Shown piece after piece: positions 42,746-46,105 of a stretch of 46,105 nucleotides of DNA. How positions within the stretch are numbered: the stretch's first letter is position 1; every line of letters begins with the position of its first letter. Where the stretch lies: contig JAFWQJ010000035.1 in the NCBI GenBank assembly GCA_017545185.1, positions 1 through 46,105 of the forward strand, in the 5' to 3' direction. The DNA comes from Oscillospiraceae bacterium. Its GTDB lineage: Bacteria; Bacillota; Clostridia; Oscillospirales; Ruminococcaceae. Below the pieces are notes generated by a model, which saw only the letters and a program-made list of their open reading frames with translations, was not told the DNA's origin and did not search any database. The position numbers and the translations under genes are program-made.

Positions 42746-42779
42746 GCGTGCGGAGCAGACGGTTCCGCACGCTTCTTTT
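42746..42779 (+). terminator. Terminator of ktrBA
   Basis: A 9-bp stem (GCGTGCGGA / TCCGCACGC), 9-nt loop, then TTCTTTTT. Confidence 0.88.
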
Positions 42780-42790
42780 TATGCTGTTAA

Positions 42791-42943
42791 TCTGGACTTT
42801 TTGCAGAAACCGTATTGTTGTACGGTTGCGATAAAACAAGTTGTACTGCCATTATTCCTGATACGACAACCGAAGATGATATTATTGCAGTACAAATGAA
42901 ACAGGATCAAAGCGGCAATATAAACATAATTCAATACATTTAG
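42791..42943 (+). pseudogene. Possible 3' remnant of a protein gene
   Basis: A 51-codon open frame without a start or ribosome site. It contains the protein-like stretch DKTSCTAIIPDTTTEDDI and then IAVQMKQDQSGNINI, ending in TAG. It is AT-rich, unlike ktrA or the GH43 gene. It reads like the C-terminus of a lost gene, but chance cannot be excluded. The rest of the 42944-43006 gap holds nothing I recognise. Confidence 0.3.
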
Positions 42944-43006
42944 AGCGATTTTAAGCACTTGTACAAAAACATCTGCATTTTGTCCACTTAATCTGTAAAT
43001 TGTAGG

Positions 43007-43035
43007 TTGAAGTTTGACGATAGATTGTATATAAT
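43007..43035 (+). promoter_or_regulatory. Upstream promoter of the GH43/CE1 gene
   Basis: TTGAAG (43007-43012), 17 bp, TATAAT (43030-43035). Confidence 0.65.
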
Positions 43036-43058
43036 GACAATAGTATATTATATCCTTG

Positions 43059-43067
43059 TGGTATAAT
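43059..43067 (+). promoter_or_regulatory. Downstream extended -10 promoter of the GH43/CE1 gene
   Basis: TGGTATAAT (TG-n-TATAAT) without a good -35, 49 bp before the ATG. Tandem with the promoter at 43007; the surrounding DNA is AT-rich. Confidence 0.55.
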
Positions 43068-43115
43068 ATCAAAGAGAAATTATATTATATTTATTTTTTT
43101 TAGGGGGAATAGAAT

Positions 43116-45605
43116 ATGAGAAAACAGCTGACGTGCGCGATAGCTGCGTCTATCAGCCTGTGCACACTCATGCAGACTGCGTCTCTGACGTCGTTTGCGA
43201 ACAATCCGATTTGCCAGACCAGCTTCTCGCCGGATCCGGCACCGGTCGTATTCGGTGATGAACTGTATGTTTACACCGGTATGGACAGAGACGGAAACAA
43301 TGACAATTACTACATGACAGGCTACCAGTGCTTTTCCACGACAGATATGCAGAACTGGACGAATCACGGCGTGATCCTGAAAGACACCGATATCAAGTGG
43401 ATCAAGCAGAATTCCGCATGGGCATCCCAGTGCATCGAGCGCAACGGCAAGTACTATTATTATATCACCGGCGAAAGCTCCACCGGCAGCGGCAGAGTCA
43501 TCGGCGTGTTCGTCGCGGATTCTCCGTCAGGTCCGTTCCAGGATGTCAACGGCAAGGAGCTTGTCGGCCCGAACTGGGAATACATCGACCCGACTGTTAT
43601 CATTGACGATGACGGACAGGCGTGGCTGATGTTCGGCAACCCGAGCTGCTACTATGTCAAGCTGAAAGAGGACATGGTGACGCTCGACGGCCCGATCCAG
43701 AAGTTCAATCTCTCGCTGCCCGGCGGGACAAGATACGGCGAGGGTCCGTGGATCTATAAGCACGACAGCCTTTACTATCTTGTTTTCGCTTCGTTTGTTG
43801 ATGCGTTCAACGGCGAGAGTATTTCGTACTGCACCGGTCCGTCCGTGACAGGTCCCTGGACATTCCGCGGTACGATCCATGAGGGTTCCAACTGCTTTAC
43901 GACGCACGGCGGAATCATCGACTATAAAGGCCATTCCTATTCCTTCTATCACATGAACGGCCTGCCCGGCGGCGGTTCCTTCAACCGCAGCGCAGCATGT
44001 GAAGAATTTACATACGGTTCCGACGGTTCGATCCAGGCACTGAAGTCTACCAGAACAGGCCCGGATCAGATTGAATCGTTCAATCCGTTCCGCAAGCTTG
44101 AGGCCGAGACCATGGCATGGTCCGAGGGCGTCAAGGTCGAGTCTGCGGGCAACGGTTCGCAGGCTCTTGGCTTCATCGAGAACGGCGACTACACCATGCT
44201 CAAGGGTGTTGACTTCGGCGATGAGGGCGCAACAGAGTTCGTTGTCAGTGCCGGTTCCAACGGCGAAGGCGGCATGATCGAGGTGCATCTCGACAGCAAG
44301 ACCGGCCCGATCGTTGCGACTGCAAAAGTCCCGGTCACCGGCGGCTGGCAGGATTTCACCGAGATCTCCGGCAATTGTCTCGGCGCAACCGGCAAGCACG
44401 ACGTCTACTTCGTGTTCAGCGGTCCTGACGGCTACCTCTTTAATGTTGACTGGTGGGAGTTCAAGGGCGCTGGCAGCTCCTCGGGTTCTTCCCAGAACGG
44501 AAATACGACCAGCTCCGTCCTCGGCGATCTGGACAATGACGAAAAGATCACCGCAAAGGATCTGTCTCTTGCCCATCAGGAGTTGAAGGTCTATCAGGAA
44601 TATACCGGCACTTCGTTCAAGAGCAATGCAGATGTCAACGGCAACGGCAAGATCGAAAAGGACGATTTCCAGTGGTATGTCAAGTTCCTGACCGGTCAGA
44701 CGAAGGAATATCCGGAAAAGCAGACGCCGGTCACGACGGCTCCGCCGCAGACCACTGTTCAGCAGACGACCACGACTGTGAAGCCGGCAAGCAATTTCCG
44801 GTATCCGGAGATCAAATTCCATGAGGCGCCCGGCTACTACTTCAATGAAGGCAGCAAAAAGGGCAGAGTCATCAACGAAAGCTATAACGGCATTAACGGC
44901 GGCAACAAGCTGAACGTCTATCTGCCGTATGGCTATGACGAAAACAAGCAGTATAACATCTTCTATCTGATGCACGGCGGCAATGAAAATGAAAACACGC
45001 TGATCGGGCAGAACGATACGATGATTCAGAATATGATGGATCACATGATCGAAAACGGTGAAGTGGATCCGATGATCGTTGTGTTCCCGACATGGAACAA
45101 GTCCGGTGCGGATAAGTTCTACGGTGAATTCCGTCAGAGCGTTGTTCCGTTTGTCGAAGGCAAGTATTCCACTTACGCAGGCAAGGATACCAGCGAAGCA
45201 AGCCTCAGGGCTTCGAGAATGCACCGTGCATACGGCGGCTTCTCCATGGGCTCTGTCTCTACGTGGGGCGTTGCGGAAAACTGCATGGATATCGTGGCAT
45301 ACATCATGCCGCTCTCCGGCCACAGCTACGGCGGCATGGGTAAGATCGCGGAGGCAGTTGACAGATTCGGCCTCAAGAAGGGCGAATACTTCATCATCTG
45401 CGCGACCGGTTCTACCGATATTGCGTATCCGAACATGAATCCGCAGATGGATGAGCTCAAGCAGGACAGCCACTTCTCTTACGGCTGGGATCTCTCAAAG
45501 GATAACTTCTATTATATGGTCGCGGACGGCCGCGATCACTGGTGGGGCAATGTGCGCCACTATGTCTACGACATACTGCCTTCGTTCTTCCGCGAAGGTC
45601 AGTAA
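43116..45605 (+). CDS. Cellulosomal GH43 - CBM6 - dockerin - CE1 feruloyl esterase
   Basis: 829 residues, secreted (signal 1-28, ASLTSFA). GH43 (about 33-315): base D40 in SPDPAP, D158 in YIDPTVI, acid E209 in RYGEGPWI; family members remove arabinose or xylose side groups. CBM6-like (about 325-450): FRKLEAETMAW to LFNVDWWEFKG. After a Ser/Gly linker comes a dockerin (468-526): GDLDNDEKITAKDLSLAHQ and ADVNGNGKIEKDDFQWYV. A Thr/Pro linker leads to a CE1 esterase (about 562-829): nucleophile S710 in GFSMGS, oxyanion MHGG at 620, His808 in DGRDHWWGN. It can remove arabinosyl and feruloyl decorations from xylan together. AGGGGGAA precedes the ATG. Confidence 0.93.
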   Translation: MRKQLTCAIAASISLCTLMQTASLTSFANNPICQTSFSPDPAPVVFGDELYVYTGMDRDGNNDNYYMTGYQCFSTTDMQNWTNHGVILKDTDIKWIKQNSAWASQCIERNGKYYYYITGESSTGSGRVIGVFVADSPSGPFQDVNGKELVGPNWEYIDPTVIIDDDGQAWLMFGNPSCYYVKLKEDMVTLDGPIQKFNLSLPGGTRYGEGPWIYKHDSLYYLVFASFVDAFNGESISYCTGPSVTGPWTFRGTIHEGSNCFTTHGGIIDYKGHSYSFYHMNGLPGGGSFNRSAACEEFTYGSDGSIQALKSTRTGPDQIESFNPFRKLEAETMAWSEGVKVESAGNGSQALGFIENGDYTMLKGVDFGDEGATEFVVSAGSNGEGGMIEVHLDSKTGPIVATAKVPVTGGWQDFTEISGNCLGATGKHDVYFVFSGPDGYLFNVDWWEFKGAGSSSGSSQNGNTTSSVLGDLDNDEKITAKDLSLAHQELKVYQEYTGTSFKSNADVNGNGKIEKDDFQWYVKFLTGQTKEYPEKQTPVTTAPPQTTVQQTTTTVKPASNFRYPEIKFHEAPGYYFNEGSKKGRVINESYNGINGGNKLNVYLPYGYDENKQYNIFYLMHGGNENENTLIGQNDTMIQNMMDHMIENGEVDPMIVVFPTWNKSGADKFYGEFRQSVVPFVEGKYSTYAGKDTSEASLRASRMHRAYGGFSMGSVSTWGVAENCMDIVAYIMPLSGHSYGGMGKIAEAVDRFGLKKGEYFIICATGSTDIAYPNMNPQMDELKQDSHFSYGWDLSKDNFYYMVADGRDHWWGNVRHYVYDILPSFFREGQ

Positions 45606-45622
45606 CCCAACAACGGGGGAAG

Positions 45623-45654
45623 CAGCAGCGGTACTGTCAGGGGTGCCGTTGCTG
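45623..45654 (+). terminator. Hairpin after the GH43/CE1 gene
   Basis: A 12-bp stem (CAGCAGCGGTAC / GTGCCGTTGCTG, two wobbles) with an 8-nt loop and no U-tract. It is more likely a 3'-end or intercistronic stabiliser than a full stop, so the next gene may be partly co-transcribed. Confidence 0.5.
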
Positions 45655-45732
45655 TGAAAAATAGAAATTGGACATCATGGTTTTCGGGGAAAATCAACTG
45701 TTTCAAATTCATTTTTTGAAAGGATGATTTTC

Positions 45733-46105
45733 ATGAAAAGGACAGTAGCAGCAATTCTCTCTATGAGTTTTGCACTTTCGGTCTGCTCCGCATTTCAGGC
45801 TGCGGCAGCGGACGATGCAGGCGGTTTCGACATGAGCCAGATGGGCGGCGGTGACGCAGGCGGCATGGACTGGAGTCAGTTCGCCGGCGGTGACGCAGGC
45901 GGCATGGGCGGTATGGACTGGAGTCAGTTCACCGGCGGTGACGCAGGCGGCATGGGCGGTATGGACTGGAGTCAGTTCACCGGCGGCGACGCAGGCGGCA
46001 TGGGCGGTATGGACTGGAGTCAGTTCACCGGCGGCGACGCAGGCGGCATGGGCGGTATGGACTGGAGTCAGTTCACCGGCGGCGACGCAGGCGGCATGGG
46101 CGGTA
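45733..46105 (+). CDS. Secreted Gly/Met/Asp/Trp repeat protein (3' truncated)
   Basis: ATG 45733 with GAAAGGATG upstream; open to the window edge. Residues 1-27 are a signal peptide (MKRTVAAILSMSFALSVCSAFQ, then AAAA). After DDAGGFDMSQMGGG the sequence becomes tandem 16-residue units of GMGGMDWSQFTGGDAG, each with one Trp and one Phe in a glycine-rich acidic frame. No charged basic residue occurs after the signal in the part seen. It resembles no domain I know. It follows a cellulosomal enzyme and may be a surface or matrix protein; end and anchor lie outside the window. Confidence 0.85.
   Translation, partial: MKRTVAAILSMSFALSVCSAFQAAAADDAGGFDMSQMGGGDAGGMDWSQFAGGDAGGMGGMDWSQFTGGDAGGMGGMDWSQFTGGDAGGMGGMDWSQFTGGDAGGMGGMDWSQFTGGDAGGMGG
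45862..46105 (+). repeat. Tandem 48-bp coding repeats
   Basis: One shorter diverged unit (45862-45900, 39 bp) is followed by four 48-bp units starting at 45901, 45949, 45997 and 46045, then a partial copy cut by the window end. Units 2 to 4 look identical; unit 1 differs at one silent position (GGT for GGC). Confidence 0.95.

Noticed and set aside
45862-46105. Tandem repeats considered as a CRISPR array
   Set aside because: The units are contiguous, without spacers, in frame, and continue a signal-peptide-bearing coding sequence.

Overview
The window comes from a Gram-positive, cellulosome-forming gut or rumen Firmicute. Ruminococcus (Oscillospiraceae) is the most likely genus. Three proteins carry type I dockerin repeats, and one of them also carries a cohesin-like domain. 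Other pointers are a GH43-CBM6-dockerin-CE1 enzyme, BspA-type leucine-rich repeats, lipoprotein-anchored ABC uptake systems, strong AGGAGG ribosome binding sites, and TTG/GTG starts placed by those sites. I found no rRNA, tRNA, CRISPR array, insertion sequence or phage genes. Most of the window is GC-rich; a pentapeptide-repeat-like gene near 28.3-28.9 kb and the gap at 42.8-43.1 kb are visibly AT-richer.

Layout. (1) 1-7.2 kb, plus strand: a methyl-cycle and purine-nucleoside operon. It encodes a PLP trans-sulfuration enzyme (5' truncated), a SAH/SIH hydrolase, an unknown coiled-coil protein, purine nucleoside phosphorylase, an unknown helical protein, an MTA/SAH-deaminase-type amidohydrolase and a zinc-ribbon/DUF6273/SUKH fusion. 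The genes overlap or lie close together. Residues in the hydrolase and the inosine-type phosphorylase suggest that SAH may be recycled through S-inosylhomocysteine. (2) 7.2-10.5 kb: acylphosphatase, then an orphan Csm6-like CARF protein with its own consensus promoter, a long acidic insert and a degenerate HEPN motif, then corrinoid adenosyltransferase with two small unknown genes. (3) 10.5-14.7 kb, minus strand: a ChvE/MmsA/MmsB sugar ABC importer with a promoter and a hairpin between the binding-protein and ATPase genes. (4) 14.8-18.7 kb, minus strand: an ABC-2 exporter (ATPase plus two permeases) with an AAC(3)-like acetyltransferase between the permease genes, preceded by a 59-residue ORF. 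(5) 18.7-22.3 kb: FAD oxidoreductase, a small membrane protein, and an AGCS amino acid:cation symporter.

(6) 22.5-28.2 kb, plus strand: xpt behind a leader terminator, then a BMP-type nucleoside ABC importer (lipoprotein, duplicated ATPase, two permeases). This is a purine salvage unit. (7) 28.3-31.8 kb: pentapeptide-like protein, small membrane protein, AqpZ-type aquaporin and a secreted GH25 muramidase. (8) 31.9-34.1 kb: prfA and a Sua5-type threonylcarbamoyl-AMP synthase. (9) 34.2-40.5 kb: cell-surface and cellulosome genes. These are an LRR / papain-like peptidase / dockerin protein, a dockerin-cohesin adaptor-like protein, a structured non-coding stretch, and an ECF sigma/anti-sigma pair. 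(10) 40.7-42.7 kb: KtrB/KtrA-type potassium uptake. (11) 43.0 kb to the end: the GH43/CE1 cellulosomal enzyme and the beginning of a secreted protein made of near-identical 16-residue Gly/Met/Asp/Trp repeats, cut by the window edge.

Promoters can be read at many gene starts. Most have a TATAAT-like -10, an exact 17-bp spacer and, often, a -35 of the form TTGCNN rather than TTGACA. Converging gene pairs usually share one strong bidirectional terminator hairpin.
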